From Arcobacter sp. F2176 (GTDB lineage Bacteria; Campylobacterota; Campylobacteria; Campylobacterales; Arcobacteraceae): 64,000 nt of DNA. The stretch is from NCBI RefSeq assembly GCF_004116465.1, contig NZ_PDJV01000007.1:1-64000 (forward strand). Direction: 5' to 3'. Within the stretch, counting starts at the first letter, position 1, and each line of letters opens with the position of its first letter. Both the position numbers and the translations under genes were made by a program. The notes under the pieces were generated by a model that saw only the letters and a program-made list of their open reading frames with translations, did no database searches and had not been told where the DNA came from. Below are positions 16,733-25,962 of the stretch, in pieces.

Positions 16733-17901
16733 TTGCTTTCCTCTTTTATAATCTTTATTTGGAAAAGTTGTCTTTCAGGTTCCACTAGGTCAAGTTTTCC
16801 CTTATATGTTGTAAGACTTATTGAGTGGATTTCATAATCTATATTTACTTCATTTAAAACTGTATTCATCAGAGAAAGGTGTTTTAATGTAATGGCATTT
16901 ATTAGCATGATTCCAGCTTCTTCAAGTCTTTCATAAAGATAAGGAAGCCTTTTTATAACTTCTTCACCTCCACCACCTACAAATATTCTTTGTGGATTTT
17001 CTTCTAAACTCTCAAATTTATCTTGGGCTTCACCTACAAAAAGTTCACAAGCTATTACCTTATGATTTGTTAGATTTGTTTTGATATTCTCTATTCTCTC
17101 TTCATTTTTTTCAAAAAAGAGTGTTCTTGTTTTATATCTTGTATAAGCTTCTATGCCACAACTTCCGCTTCCAGCACCTATATCCCATAAAAGCAAGTTT
17201 GGTTTCAAGTCAAGATTTTGCAAGCTTAAGTGTCGTTTGTATTTTTTAGTTATCATTCCTCTTTGAGTATCAAATTCTGCATCTTCACTTACTTGATTTT
17301 TTAGTGCAAAGTTTCTTTTGATAATTAGTACATAAGGCTTTGATAAATCAAAAGATTCACACTCCTTTGAGAAAATATCTATTTGTTTTATAATCTCATC
17401 TTCATATCCAAGTTTATATCCTATACTTACAGTAATATCCTCTTTGTTTAAAAACTTAACAGCCTGAGTTATTTTTTCAATTGAATCTTTATCACAAAGT
17501 ACAAAGGTGTAACTGTTTGTCAAAAATCTTGATAAATCAAAATGCTCTCTGCCATGTAAAGAAACAGTATCAATATTTGCCTCACTAATAAAGAGCTTTT
17601 CCATCATATAATCTTTACTTGAAGTATTATTTATGATTTTTACTTTTTCTTTTGGTAAAGCATTTGCTATGATTATTCCAGCACTAAAAAATAAAGGACT
17701 TCCTGTAACTACATAAAGGATGTTTTCTTTTTCATAGTTACTTACTATGTACTCTTTTATCTCTTTAAATTTTAGTTTTAAAATATTGTTTTGTTCTTCT
17801 TTAAAGTTTACATCGCATAGTATTTTGTCGTATTTTGTTATGTCAATATTGAGATTAGAAAAATCATATTTACCCATTCCATTACCAATAATTGTTACCA
17901 T
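16729..17901 (-). CDS. cobL: Precorrin-6Y C5,15-methyltransferase/decarboxylase (CbiE-CbiT fusion)
   Basis: A 390-residue fusion. Residues 1-200 are the CbiE methylase (TIIGNGMGKYDFS, YVVTGSPLFFSAG, SLHGREHFDLS). Residues 205-390 are CbiT: RGMITKKYKRHLSLQNLDLK, then the SAM motif LLWDIGAGSGSCGIEAY and FVGGGGEEVIKRLP. It methylates C5 and C15 and removes the acetate side chain at C12. It overlaps cbiD by 7 nt and cbiF by 4 nt. Fusion of CbiE and CbiT is common in bacteria. Confidence 0.94.
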   Translation of the reverse strand: MVTIIGNGMGKYDFSNLNIDITKYDKILCDVNFKEEQNNILKLKFKEIKEYIVSNYEKENILYVVTGSPLFFSAGIIIANALPKEKVKIINNTSSKDYMMEKLFISEANIDTVSLHGREHFDLSRFLTNSYTFVLCDKDSIEKITQAVKFLNKEDITVSIGYKLGYEDEIIKQIDIFSKECESFDLSKPYVLIIKRNFALKNQVSEDAEFDTQRGMITKKYKRHLSLQNLDLKPNLLLWDIGAGSGSCGIEAYTRYKTRTLFFEKNEERIENIKTNLTNHKVIACELFVGEAQDKFESLEENPQRIFVGGGGEEVIKRLPYLYERLEEAGIMLINAITLKHLSLMNTVLNEVNIDYEIHSISLTTYKGKLDLVEPERQLFQIKIIKEESK

Positions 17902-18917
17902 CCTAAGACATCCTTTTGTTCTAATATTATGGCTTTTACATTTGAATTTTTATGCCAAATCTTTATTTGCTCATTTGCTTTTTTTGTTATCATTTTATAA
18001 AACTCTTCTAACAGTCCATGTCTTTCAAGCTCTTGAGATATTCCTTTTACTGTCAAAGTTGCTTGAATATCCACTTTAAAACCTAGTTCTTCTTCTATAT
18101 CTTTTTGAAGTAGTTCAAAATCTATCACTCCAAAACGATTGTGAGTATTTTTAAAACCTTGATAAACCTTTGCCATCTTTCCAATTCCACATAAAAAAAT
18201 AACTTCTTTTGCACCTTCTTTTACTGCTATTTCAATAGAATCAAATACAAAATTACCTATTTCTATAATAGCTTCTTCATTTGAATATTTTTTTGCTACT
18301 TCTAAGGCTGAATTACCCAAGGTGAAATACAGAGTTTCATATCCATTTTTTACAGCAAACTCTATTTCTGTTTTTACCGAATCAATATAAGCAGAACTAG
18401 AAACTGGCTTTACAATCCCTCTTGTTCCTAAAATTGAAATACCACCTATGACTCCAACTTTTGAGTTAGCAGTTCTTTTTGATATCTCTTCACCATTTGT
18501 CACAGAAACTGTACACTTCAAATCTAAGTTCTGATATTGAAAACTTAGCTCTTCAAATGCCTTAAATATAGCATCCCTTGGAACTGGATTTATTGCTGGA
18601 AAAGAAGGAGAAATTTTTAAACCTTTTTTTGTAACAATTCCAACACCACTTCCTCCATAAATAGCTAATATATTTGTATTAGATTCATAAATAAAAGGAT
18701 TGTGTGTGATATTATTTAGTTCTAAATCTTCTAAATTATCACTAATTGATACAACTATCTCACACCCTTTTGTCACATCAAGGTCATCATTATCCATCTT
18801 ATTTATTTTACAAATAGATAGTCTTTTAGTTTCAAGAAAATCAGTTAAGGCAGAACAAAAAAGTAAAAATGCATGAGCACCAGTTGTTAAGCCTTTTCTT
18901 AATTCTTTTTCACCCAT
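17895..18917 (-). CDS. cbiD: Cobalt-precorrin-5B C1-methyltransferase
   Basis: A 340-residue CbiD. It begins LRKGLTTGAHAFLL (the RTGYTTGxxA block of the family), then IYGGSGVGIVTKKGL, INPVPRDAIF, SVTNGEEISKRTANSKVGV and GGISILGTRGIVKPVS. It is the anaerobic-route C1 methylase. The ATG overlaps the stop of the ferredoxin gene in TAATG. Confidence 0.95.
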   Translation of the reverse strand: MGEKELRKGLTTGAHAFLLFCSALTDFLETKRLSICKINKMDNDDLDVTKGCEIVVSISDNLEDLELNNITHNPFIYESNTNILAIYGGSGVGIVTKKGLKISPSFPAINPVPRDAIFKAFEELSFQYQNLDLKCTVSVTNGEEISKRTANSKVGVIGGISILGTRGIVKPVSSSAYIDSVKTEIEFAVKNGYETLYFTLGNSALEVAKKYSNEEAIIEIGNFVFDSIEIAVKEGAKEVIFLCGIGKMAKVYQGFKNTHNRFGVIDFELLQKDIEEELGFKVDIQATLTVKGISQELERHGLLEEFYKMITKKANEQIKIWHKNSNVKAIILEQKDVLGW

Positions 18918-19366
18918 TACTCATCTATTTCACTCATAGGAACTTGAGCATATAAATCTTCACTAAGCTCTTTATTTGTACTTAAAGTTAAAAATAACTC
19001 TTTCCATTTAGATTCATCATATTTATGAATATTTTTTAACCAAATATTATTATTGACCAAATTTCCATTTACTTTAGTATTTTCAAAAGTAACTGCAACT
19101 TGTCTAAATCTACAAGCCCCAAAGCAATTGGTTCTAGATATTTTTATACGATTTTTACCTTTATGAAGATCTAACTCTTTTATAATATCTCTTAGCTTTC
19201 CAGCTAAGTCATTACCTTTTTGTGTTTTTGAACATCTTTCCCCATCACAGATAAAAAGCTGAGTTTTAAAATGCATTATGGGTTTATTTGGATCTAGTTT
19301 TTTAGGCTTACAAATAAAACCGACAGCAACTTCACTTCCCATATTATTATAGATTTTATTTTCCAT
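18917..19366 (-). CDS. Thioredoxin-like [2Fe-2S] ferredoxin in the cobalamin operon
   Basis: Starting at the ATG at 19366 the protein has 149 residues; an upstream in-frame TTG at 19387 lies deep in cbiC and is less likely. Four cysteines in the pattern CDGERC and CFGAC, about 45 residues apart, match thioredoxin-like [2Fe-2S] ferredoxins. The N-terminal FICKPKKLDPNKPIMHFK adds one more Cys. Position between cbiC and cbiD with overlapping starts and stops makes a role in corrin synthesis likely, perhaps as electron donor, by comparison with iron-sulfur proteins seen in other cbi operons. That role is inferred from position only. Confidence 0.8.
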   Translation of the reverse strand: MENKIYNNMGSEVAVGFICKPKKLDPNKPIMHFKTQLFICDGERCSKTQKGNDLAGKLRDIIKELDLHKGKNRIKISRTNCFGACRFRQVAVTFENTKVNGNLVNNNIWLKNIHKYDESKWKELFLTLSTNKELSEDLYAQVPMSEIDE

Positions 19367-20066
19367 TGTATTTGTCTTTTCCGTCAAAATCTTTGATTAG
19401 CTTATATGTGGCATGTAAAGTGGCAACTGTCATAGTTGAACTTCCAAATCTACCTTCCATAATAACTGCTGGCACATCAAAATATTCACAAAATCTTTTT
19501 CCATAATTTTTTGATTCTACAACATTTACAAAACCAACTGGAAAAAGTAAAAATGCTACATTTTTAAGGTCAATTTTTTCATCAAGAAGAGTATTTATCG
19601 CTGCATATATAAAAGTAGGAGCATTTCCGCATGCAAGAATCATAGGCTCATTTTTGTGTTTTTTTATTGCTTCTACTACTGCTGCATAACTTCTTGTTGT
19701 TTTATTTTTTTCTGCCATTGCATAGGTAAAAGGCTCTTTTATATAACAAATTACTTCGTTGGAGTATTGTTTTAAATAAAAATCACTAAGCCCTACTTTT
19801 ATCATATTTACATCAACTATTATTTTTGCTTGTTTTTTAAGTAGTTCTTGTATTCTAACAATTGCATCTTTAGTAAAAAAGATATTTTCTAAAACCTCTT
19901 CAAAACAAGTAGTTGTATGAATAAGTCTAGTTATAACTTCCATTTGATTTGTATCAAACTCTTTTGCTTTTTCGTAGTCTTGAAGTTCTTTTGTTATCAT
20001 CTCAAATGACTTTACAGAAATATCTGCTCCAATATTTACAGGGGGTTCTTCTTGTAAAAACTCCAT
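19356..20066 (-). CDS. cbiC: Precorrin-8X/cobalt-precorrin-8 methylmutase
   Basis: A 236-residue CobH/CbiC. The catalytic histidine lies in EVITRLIHTTTCFE. Other marks are IIVDVNMIKVGLS, the RSYAAVVEA block, ACGNAPTFIYA and the typical LFPVGFVNVVESK. It moves the methyl group from C11 to C12 to give cobyrinate. TAATG overlap with cbiL, and an 11-nt overlap with the ferredoxin start. Confidence 0.95.
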   Translation of the reverse strand: MEFLQEEPPVNIGADISVKSFEMITKELQDYEKAKEFDTNQMEVITRLIHTTTCFEEVLENIFFTKDAIVRIQELLKKQAKIIVDVNMIKVGLSDFYLKQYSNEVICYIKEPFTYAMAEKNKTTRSYAAVVEAIKKHKNEPMILACGNAPTFIYAAINTLLDEKIDLKNVAFLLFPVGFVNVVESKNYGKRFCEYFDVPAVIMEGRFGSSTMTVATLHATYKLIKDFDGKDKYNGK

Positions 20067-20758
20067 TATTTTTTACCTTTTTTTGTTTTTAAAAAATCTA
20101 TAAAAAGTGTCATGTATTTTTCTACTTTTTGAATTTTTCCTTTTTGAATATGTTCCCCTGCAAAATTTAGATTTTGAAAAGTATACATTGTCCCATCTTC
20201 TTGCATATGCTTTGTATTAAGTCCAACTTTTGGCCTCATATATACTTTTGTACTAGGAACATCTTTACCAACTAAGGGAATAATCTCAAATCTATTATCA
20301 CCTAAACACAAGGGCTTTTTTACCCTTGAAGAGGCATAAGAAAAAGATGTGATTCCTGCAATTACTTCACTTCTTTTATATAGTTTTTTATTTTGTTTTT
20401 TAATCATATCAAGTAAATAATATACTGTACTATATACAGCTGCATCTCCTAGTGTCACAAAAGATACACTTCCTTGCTCTTTTATTGCATCTTCTAAGAT
20501 ATCAACTTGATATTGCCAATCTTTTTTCTTAAAATGCATAGGTGCATATACTGGAATAATAGGTTTTGAAAAACCATATTCATCCATCAAATCTTTTATG
20601 ATTTTATATGTGATTGACCTTGTAAAGCTATGATCCTTACTTTTAGTAGGGATACAAATAGCACCGCATGTTTGAAGTGCCTTTAAGGCTTGTATGGTCA
20701 CAAGTTCCCAATTTGCAGGACCTAGTGAAACCATATATAATTTTGTTTTAGTGTCCAA
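20066..20758 (-). CDS. cbiL: Cobalt-factor II/precorrin-2 C20-methyltransferase
   Basis: A 230-residue tetrapyrrole methylase: KLYMVSLGPANWELVTIQALKAL (in place of the usual GxGPGD, it reads SLGPAN), then CIPTKSKDHS, VTLGDAAVYSTVYYLLDMI and AGITSFSYASSRVKKPL. This pattern fits CobI/CbiL. The start is TTG, inside the end of cbiK. The changed glycine-rich motif is worth noting but the rest of the family pattern is clear. Confidence 0.92.
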   Translation of the reverse strand: MDTKTKLYMVSLGPANWELVTIQALKALQTCGAICIPTKSKDHSFTRSITYKIIKDLMDEYGFSKPIIPVYAPMHFKKKDWQYQVDILEDAIKEQGSVSFVTLGDAAVYSTVYYLLDMIKKQNKKLYKRSEVIAGITSFSYASSRVKKPLCLGDNRFEIIPLVGKDVPSTKVYMRPKVGLNTKHMQEDGTMYTFQNLNFAGEHIQKGKIQKVEKYMTLFIDFLKTKKGKK

Positions 20759-21566
20759 GTTTTATTATCTCTTCTTTTATATTATTAACAATAATCTCTT
20801 TTATTGTAGGCATTTGTAAAAGATTAAACTTTTCATCTTCACTTAGACTTTTTGCAATTTTTGTTTTAAAATGTTCACCTAACTCTTCACTTATTTCAGC
20901 CATATCTTTTATATAATGATTTCCACTTACTAAAAGCATAGGTACTATTTGAACTTTTTTAAAACCGTCTTTTTTTATTCTTTTTATAAGTTCATCTTTA
21001 ATGGCAAAAAAAGGAAAGGCACCTTCTAGTGAGCAAGCATAGTTTCCTTTTCTTTTTTGTTCTAAGTATCTAGCAGTATAAGAAACTGATTCTAGTCCTC
21101 CTAGTTCTAACTTTGGAGTTCCATGTATCACATAAAGATTTGCTGTATTTTTTTTCGAAACTCTTTCATCAAGTTCTTTTAAAAAAAGTGTTGTATCTTT
21201 TGTTCTTGTAAAAATTGCATTTGATAATCTAATATTTGAAAATGAAAAATGTCTAAATCCCTCAACAGTTTTCTTTAAAAGCTCATGTTCACAAGCTGGA
21301 AAAAGGTTTATAGAAGCTACTATAATATTCTTATATCCCTGCATATCAACATCTGCTATTGTTTGAGCTAAATTTTTATACTCAAATCCATGTTTAATCA
21401 AACCTTTTAAAACCATTCTAGAGCTAATAGCTATAAAGACATCAATTCCTTCAAATTGTTCTTCAATACTCTTTTTTAGGTCTAAATATTTTTGCTGTTC
21501 AATTATAGAACCAAAGCATGATAAAATTATTGTTTTATCTTTTTTGTAGTGTCTATATCTCTTCAT
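20748..21566 (-). CDS. cbiK: Sirohydrochlorin cobaltochelatase
   Basis: A 272-residue class II chelatase. It has IILSCFGSIIEQQKY at the N-terminus, VIHGTPKLELGGLES with the first metal-ligand histidine, and QIVPMLLVSGNHYIKDM with the second (the usual GxHxxxDM). Length and both histidine blocks match CbiK. It inserts cobalt into sirohydrochlorin, which defines the early-cobalt route. It overlaps cbiM by 14 nt. Confidence 0.92.
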   Translation of the reverse strand: MKRYRHYKKDKTIILSCFGSIIEQQKYLDLKKSIEEQFEGIDVFIAISSRMVLKGLIKHGFEYKNLAQTIADVDMQGYKNIIVASINLFPACEHELLKKTVEGFRHFSFSNIRLSNAIFTRTKDTTLFLKELDERVSKKNTANLYVIHGTPKLELGGLESVSYTARYLEQKRKGNYACSLEGAFPFFAIKDELIKRIKKDGFKKVQIVPMLLVSGNHYIKDMAEISEELGEHFKTKIAKSLSEDEKFNLLQMPTIKEIIVNNIKEEIIKLGH

Positions 21567-22251
21567 TTTTCAGTGCAACTGCTTTATAAAGTCTTTTTTC
21601 TACAAAAGAACTGTTTTCTAATTTTCCAAGTGTTTTTGCACCTGCAAGTACAGCTAAATCAATAAGTGGTTCTAAGATTACAACACTCATATATGAGATT
21701 CCAAAAGTAGCAACAGCGCTTAAATTTTCTATTCCAAAGCCTTGCCCGTAAAGTGCCCAAAAAGCAACCCAAGTTACAATTCCACCTTGGTAGGCAAGTG
21801 ATAATTTTAAAGTATCTTTATAAGCAATATCTTTGTATGCAATATTTTGAGGAATAACTCTTTTTGCTAAATAACCCATTGCAAATAAAGGCATAAGAAT
21901 AGTTGTTACATTCATACCGTATTGTGGTAAGTCAAATGGTGCGAAAAATACTCCTTGAATCAAAAGACCTAAAGCCAAACCAAAAGCAGCTGAACTAGCA
22001 CCAAATATCAAAAATAGAGTTGAACCTAAGATTAGATGAACTTCTGAAACACCTACTGGATGATGGGGAAGTACCTCAAAGAACATAAAAACTAAAATTG
22101 TAGAAATTATAGTTTTAACAATAAATGGAATTATCCCACTATTTTTTATACTATTTAATGCCATTTTGATAGCAATTCCAAATGAAACAGCAGCTGTTCC
22201 ATAACTCAATAAGATTTTTGCACCTTGCACTACACCTGATTCTATATGCAT
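21553..22251 (-). CDS. cbiM: CbiM-like cobalt transport membrane protein
   Basis: A 232-residue polytopic membrane protein. It starts with MHIESG, in which Met1 and His2 serve as metal ligands in CbiM/NikM, followed by further family blocks including HHPVGVSEVHLILGSTLF and FGASSAAFGLALGLLIQG. It is the substrate-binding component of an ECF-type cobalt importer. Genes for CbiN, CbiQ and CbiO are not in the window. AAGGA precedes the ATG. It is the first recognised gene of the operon. No cobalamin riboswitch was found upstream. Confidence 0.92.
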   Translation of the reverse strand: MHIESGVVQGAKILLSYGTAAVSFGIAIKMALNSIKNSGIIPFIVKTIISTILVFMFFEVLPHHPVGVSEVHLILGSTLFLIFGASSAAFGLALGLLIQGVFFAPFDLPQYGMNVTTILMPLFAMGYLAKRVIPQNIAYKDIAYKDTLKLSLAYQGGIVTWVAFWALYGQGFGIENLSAVATFGISYMSVVILEPLIDLAVLAGAKTLGKLENSSFVEKRLYKAVALKNEEI

Positions 22252-22317
22252 AATTTGTCCTTGTAATATAAATATTTGTAAATATATAGATTTAACTATA
22301 TGAAATGATTGTTTTGA

Positions 22318-22488
22318 TTAGTAATTTAAAGTTAGTAAGGGAGGTGAAGTTTTATATTCTTGAAATTTTATAGCTTTAAGATGGTATTGTCTATTATTAT
22401 CTATAGTACATAACTTAAATAAAGTCGAATACATCGCAATAATTGCTAAGGAAAAGTATCGTTTTTTATAACCTCTTAAATGTTTCAT
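22318..22488 (-). CDS. Small ORF before cbiM (possible signal-anchored peptide)
   Basis: A 56-residue frame starting ATG at 22488 and ending 66 bases before cbiM on the same strand. It begins MKHLRGYKKRYFSLAIIAMY, a basic start followed by a hydrophobic stretch (about 12-25) that could be a signal anchor, then a polar tail. The nearest AGG is 11 bases before the ATG, a weak Shine-Dalgarno site. Small membrane partners such as CbiN accompany CbiM in many operons, but I see no CbiN similarity. It could be a chance frame or a remnant. Confidence 0.35.
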   Translation of the reverse strand: MKHLRGYKKRYFSLAIIAMYSTLFKLCTIDNNRQYHLKAIKFQEYKTSPPLLTLNY

Positions 22489-22645
22489 AAAGAATTTTAC
22501 CTAAATAATTATAAAAATAATATACTTTATTTTTATTTTAATATAAATTTAAGAATTAATTTCTTATTTCATCAAAATTTTTACTATGCCTTTATTATTA
22601 TATTTAGGATATACTGAACTAATAAACTTACAGAAAGGAAATACA
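22489..22645. other. AT-rich divergent intergenic region
   Basis: The non-coding part of the 394-base gap between cbiM and the 33-residue protein gene. Apart from the small ORF at 22318-22488 and a -10-like element at 22610-22615, it holds nothing I can identify. The core sequences of a cobalamin riboswitch are not seen. Confidence 0.5.
22610..22615 (+). promoter_or_regulatory. Candidate -10 element
   Basis: TATACT 31 bases before the start codon of the 33-residue protein gene, after a T-rich stretch. No clear -35 element. Confidence 0.4.
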
Positions 22646-22747
22646 ATGGCAAAAGGTAAAGATGTACAAAAGTCTGTTAAAACAGAACCTACAAAATCAT
22701 TAAAAGAAAAAAGAGCAGATAAAAAAGCTAAAAAAGCTTCAAAATAA
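22646..22747 (+). CDS. Small lysine-rich protein (33 residues)
   Basis: A complete 33-residue frame: GAAAGGA lies seven bases before the ATG, a candidate -10 stands upstream and a clear terminator downstream, so it is a real single-gene unit. The sequence begins MAKGKDVQKSVKTEP and continues with KSLKEKRADKKAKK; about 13 of 33 residues are lysine. Short proteins with the same MAKGKDV...LKEKRAxKKAK pattern occur in other bacteria as far as I recall, without a known function. The high positive charge would allow nucleic-acid or ribosome binding, which is a guess. Confidence 0.75.
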   Translation: MAKGKDVQKSVKTEPTKSLKEKRADKKAKKASK

Positions 22748-22773
22748 TAATATTTAAACTTAAAATTGAACTT

Positions 22774-22808
22774 ATCCAGTTAGTAACTTATTAACTGGAT
22801 TTTCTTTA
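22774..22808 (+). terminator. Rho-independent terminator
   Basis: A 9-bp perfect stem (22774-22782 with 22792-22800) is followed by a T-rich stretch. It ends the 33-residue protein transcript. Confidence 0.85.
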
Positions 22809-22929
22809 TCTATATACCTAATTTTTATTTTTCTTCATTTATCTAATCTTTTTATTAAATTTAATTATAAGTTATTTAAAGTAAAATTCAGATTGTATTA
22901 ATTTAACATTAATATAGAGAAGGATATAA

Positions 22930-25065
22930 ATGTTTAGTAAAATAAGTATAAAAATGAAACTTATAATTTCTACTCTAATTAGTATAATTGGATTAGTTTT
23001 TTTTGTTGTATTTTTTTATTTTGCATCTATAAAAATAGAAAAACTAGATGAAAATAAAATCATGATTGAAGTATTAAAATCTGATATGCTCATGCTTAGA
23101 AGAGATGAAAAAGACTTTATTATTCGTAAAGAAATAAGTTATGTAGATAAATTTAATAAAAATATAACTACAATAAATTCACACATTATGACATTAGAGA
23201 ATAATCTATTTGAAGATAATTTTGATATAAATTATGTGAAAGATTTTAAAAAAGTCATAATTGACTACCAAGAAAAGTTTTCAAGCTTTGTAAAAGCACA
23301 AGTTGAAATTGGACTGAATGAAAAGATAGGTTTATATGGAAGCTTGCGTACTAGTGTTCACAATGTACAAGAAAGTGCTAAAAAAGCTAATAATTATGAG
23401 CTTTTATCTATCATATATGATTTAAGAAAACAAGAAAAAGATTTTATGCTTAGACATAATTTAAAATATGTTAATAACTTTAAAGAAAAGATTGATAAAT
23501 TACTTACTAAAGATTTTATTACTGAAAATATTTCTGCTGATTTAAAAAATTACAAAAATGATTTTTTAGCTCTAGTTAAAGCAGAAGAATTAATAGGATT
23601 AAATAGTAAAGAAGGAATCAAAGGTGAAATGAGAAAAACAATTCATCAAACAGATCTCATATTGGAGAAATTATCTACTTATGTAAGTACTGAAGTAAAA
23701 TCAAAAATAAAAGCTTTAGAAAAACTCTTAATTATAATTGGTGTTGTTTTTTTAATCATAATTGCATTTTTATCTATGATAACTATAAAATCTATTATAA
23801 AAAACATTGAAACTTTCAAAGATGGGTTATTTAACTTTTTTAAATACTTAAGTAGAGAAGCAGATTCAGTTATTCCTTTAAAAGTTGATTCAAAAGATGA
23901 AATTGGTGAAATGGCAGAAGTTGTAAATAGTCAAATCAAACTAATTGAAGAAGAAATTGAGGAAGATAGGCAACTTATTAATAATTCGATAAATACATTA
24001 AAAAGTTATGAAGAAGGAGATTTTACTCCAAAAATTAATCAGAAATCATCAAACCCAGCATTAAATGAACTTACTTCAATAATGAATAATATGAGTATAA
24101 ATTTGGAGAAAAATATTGATGATATTTTGGAAGTAATGTCTGATTATTCTAACTCTAACTATAAAACAAAAATTTCAATAGATAAGAAAAAGGCTCATCT
24201 AGAAAAACTTGCTAGGGGAGTAAATAGCTTAGGAGGTAGTATCTCTGAACTTCTTAAAAAATCTTTAGAAATTGGTTTAACATTAGGAGATTCTTCAAAT
24301 ACTTTAATATCTAATGTTCACACATTAAATAATTCATCTACATCAGCTGCTGCCTCTTTAGAAGAGACGGCTGCTGCTTTAGAAGAGATAACAAGCACAA
24401 TTATAAGCAATGCTCAGAATATTGTAGAAATGAACAGTTTTGCTAATAATTTAACTGATTCTGCAAAATTAGGTCAATCTCAAGCCTCAAATACAGCCAA
24501 AGCAATGGAAGAAATTACAAATCAAGTTACATTGATAAATGAATCAATTACAATCATTGATCAAATAGCTTTCCAAACAAATATTTTATCACTAAATGCA
24601 GCAGTAGAAGCAGCAACAGCAGGAGAAGCTGGAAAAGGTTTCGCCGTTGTTGCACAAGAAGTTAGAAATTTGGCCTCAAGAAGTGCTGAAGCTGCAAAAG
24701 AGATAAAATCTTTAGTAGAAAATGCTACAGCTAAAACAAATGAAGGTAAAGGCATTAGTGCAAATATGATTGAAGGATATAATTCATTATTAGAAAATAT
24801 TGAAAATGCTACAAAAAAAATCAATGATATTTCAATATCAAGTAAAGAACAAGAAATTGGTATCAAACAAATTAATGATGCTATAAATCAGCTTGACCAA
24901 CAAACACAACAAAATGCTTCTATCGCAGCAAAAACAAATACTATTGCAATAGAAACTGATTCTTTAGCTAAAGAGATTATAAATGATGCACAAAATAAAG
25001 AATTCGAAGGAAAAGAAAATACCAAACTAAGAAAACATTTTACTAATAAAGATATAGAAGATTGA
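22930..25065 (+). CDS. Methyl-accepting chemotaxis protein with helical bimodular sensor
   Basis: A 711-residue chemoreceptor. Transmembrane helices at about 10-32 and 265-285 enclose a 230-residue helical sensor built from two similar halves. Each half contains the HBM-type motif: [11 protein letters not shown] (57-66 region) and [11 protein letters not shown] (165-175), followed by [11 protein letters not shown] / [16 protein letters not shown]-like region follows, and the signalling hairpin tip is [20 protein letters not shown] with [22 protein letters not shown] sensors in other bacteria bind small organic acids. AGAAGGA precedes the ATG. It has no chemotaxis neighbours. Confidence 0.93.
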   Translation: MFSKISIKMKLIISTLISIIGLVFFVVFFYFASIKIEKLDENKIMIEVLKSDMLMLRRDEKDFIIRKEISYVDKFNKNITTINSHIMTLENNLFEDNFDINYVKDFKKVIIDYQEKFSSFVKAQVEIGLNEKIGLYGSLRTSVHNVQESAKKANNYELLSIIYDLRKQEKDFMLRHNLKYVNNFKEKIDKLLTKDFITENISADLKNYKNDFLALVKAEELIGLNSKEGIKGEMRKTIHQTDLILEKLSTYVSTEVKSKIKALEKLLIIIGVVFLIIIAFLSMITIKSIIKNIETFKDGLFNFFKYLSREADSVIPLKVDSKDEIGEMAEVVNSQIKLIEEEIEEDRQLINNSINTLKSYEEGDFTPKINQKSSNPALNELTSIMNNMSINLEKNIDDILEVMSDYSNSNYKTKISIDKKKAHLEKLARGVNSLGGSISELLKKSLEIGLTLGDSSNTLISNVHTLNNSSTSAAASLEETAAALEEITSTIISNAQNIVEMNSFANNLTDSAKLGQSQASNTAKAMEEITNQVTLINESITIIDQIAFQTNILSLNAAVEAATAGEAGKGFAVVAQEVRNLASRSAEAAKEIKSLVENATAKTNEGKGISANMIEGYNSLLENIENATKKINDISISSKEQEIGIKQINDAINQLDQQTQQNASIAAKTNTIAIETDSLAKEIINDAQNKEFEGKENTKLRKHFTNKDIED

Positions 25066-25080
25066 GCTTCATAAAGAGGT

Positions 25081-25911
25081 TTAACCTTCTAATTCTTCAT
25101 AAACTAAGATAACTCTTTTTCTTTTTATTCCCCATCTATATCCAGCCATTGTTGCACTTTTTGAAATGACTCTATGGCAAGGTATTAAAAAGCCTATATG
25201 ATTTGCTCCAATTGCACTTGCTACTGCTCTTACTGCTTTTGGTTTACCAAGTAAATTTGCTACATCTGAATAATTTAAAACTTTTCCTTTTGGAATATTT
25301 AATAGTGCTTTCCAAACATTTATTTGGAAATTTGTTCCTTTTATAAAAATATCTGTTTTTTCATTATTAATAAAAATTTTGTCTAATATCTCTTGTACTC
25401 TTTTATCATCTTGGATAAAATTTGCACTCTTCCAAGATGATTTGAGTCTATTTAAAACCTCATCATAACTATCATCATAAAATTCCAAAGAACATATACC
25501 TTTTTTAGTACTTGCAAGCATAGTTTTACCAAAAGTTGAGAATCCAAAACCATAAGTTATTTCAAGATTTTCTCCCATTTTTTTATATTCATTTGGTGTT
25601 ATTCCTATAAAATTAACAAAAAGTTCATGTAGTCTGCTAGAACTTGATAATCCCAAATCAATAGAAGTATCAAGTATAGATTTAGAATGAATAAGTTTCT
25701 CTTTTGCATAAGAAAAAGTAGTTGCTTGTAAAAACTGCATAGGAGTTACACCCACATACTCTTTAAAAATTCTTGAAAAATGATGTTTACTCATTCCTAT
25801 ATATTTAGCAACATCATCTAAATTTGGTTGCTCAGAGTAATTTTCATCAAAGTATTCAATGGCTTTTTTAATGTCTTCGTAATATTTGCTTTTTTCTTCT
25901 AATTTATTCAT
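25081..25911 (-). CDS. Ada-like AraC regulator / methylated-DNA-cysteine methyltransferase
   Basis: A 276-residue fusion. Residues 10-105 are an AraC/XylS helix-turn-helix domain (DDVAKYIGMSKHHFSRIFKE, VTPMQFLQA). Residues 195-276 are an O6-alkylguanine-DNA alkyltransferase with the acceptor cysteine in GFLIPCHRVI and the preceding FQINVWKALLNIPKGKVLNY. The N-terminal zinc domain of E. coli Ada is absent, as in many two-domain relatives, so a methylphosphotriester switch is lacking. It removes alkyl groups from guanine in DNA. No Shine-Dalgarno site is evident. Confidence 0.92.
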   Translation of the reverse strand: MNKLEEKSKYYEDIKKAIEYFDENYSEQPNLDDVAKYIGMSKHHFSRIFKEYVGVTPMQFLQATTFSYAKEKLIHSKSILDTSIDLGLSSSSRLHELFVNFIGITPNEYKKMGENLEITYGFGFSTFGKTMLASTKKGICSLEFYDDSYDEVLNRLKSSWKSANFIQDDKRVQEILDKIFINNEKTDIFIKGTNFQINVWKALLNIPKGKVLNYSDVANLLGKPKAVRAVASAIGANHIGFLIPCHRVISKSATMAGYRWGIKRKRVILVYEELEG

Positions 25912-25962
25912 AATAAAAGTATATTATTTAAAACAAAAATTTACAATCCGAATCTTGCTATT

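Noticed and set aside
22252-22645. Cobalamin riboswitch before the cbi operon
   Set aside because: No B12-box-like core or supporting stems found on the minus strand.
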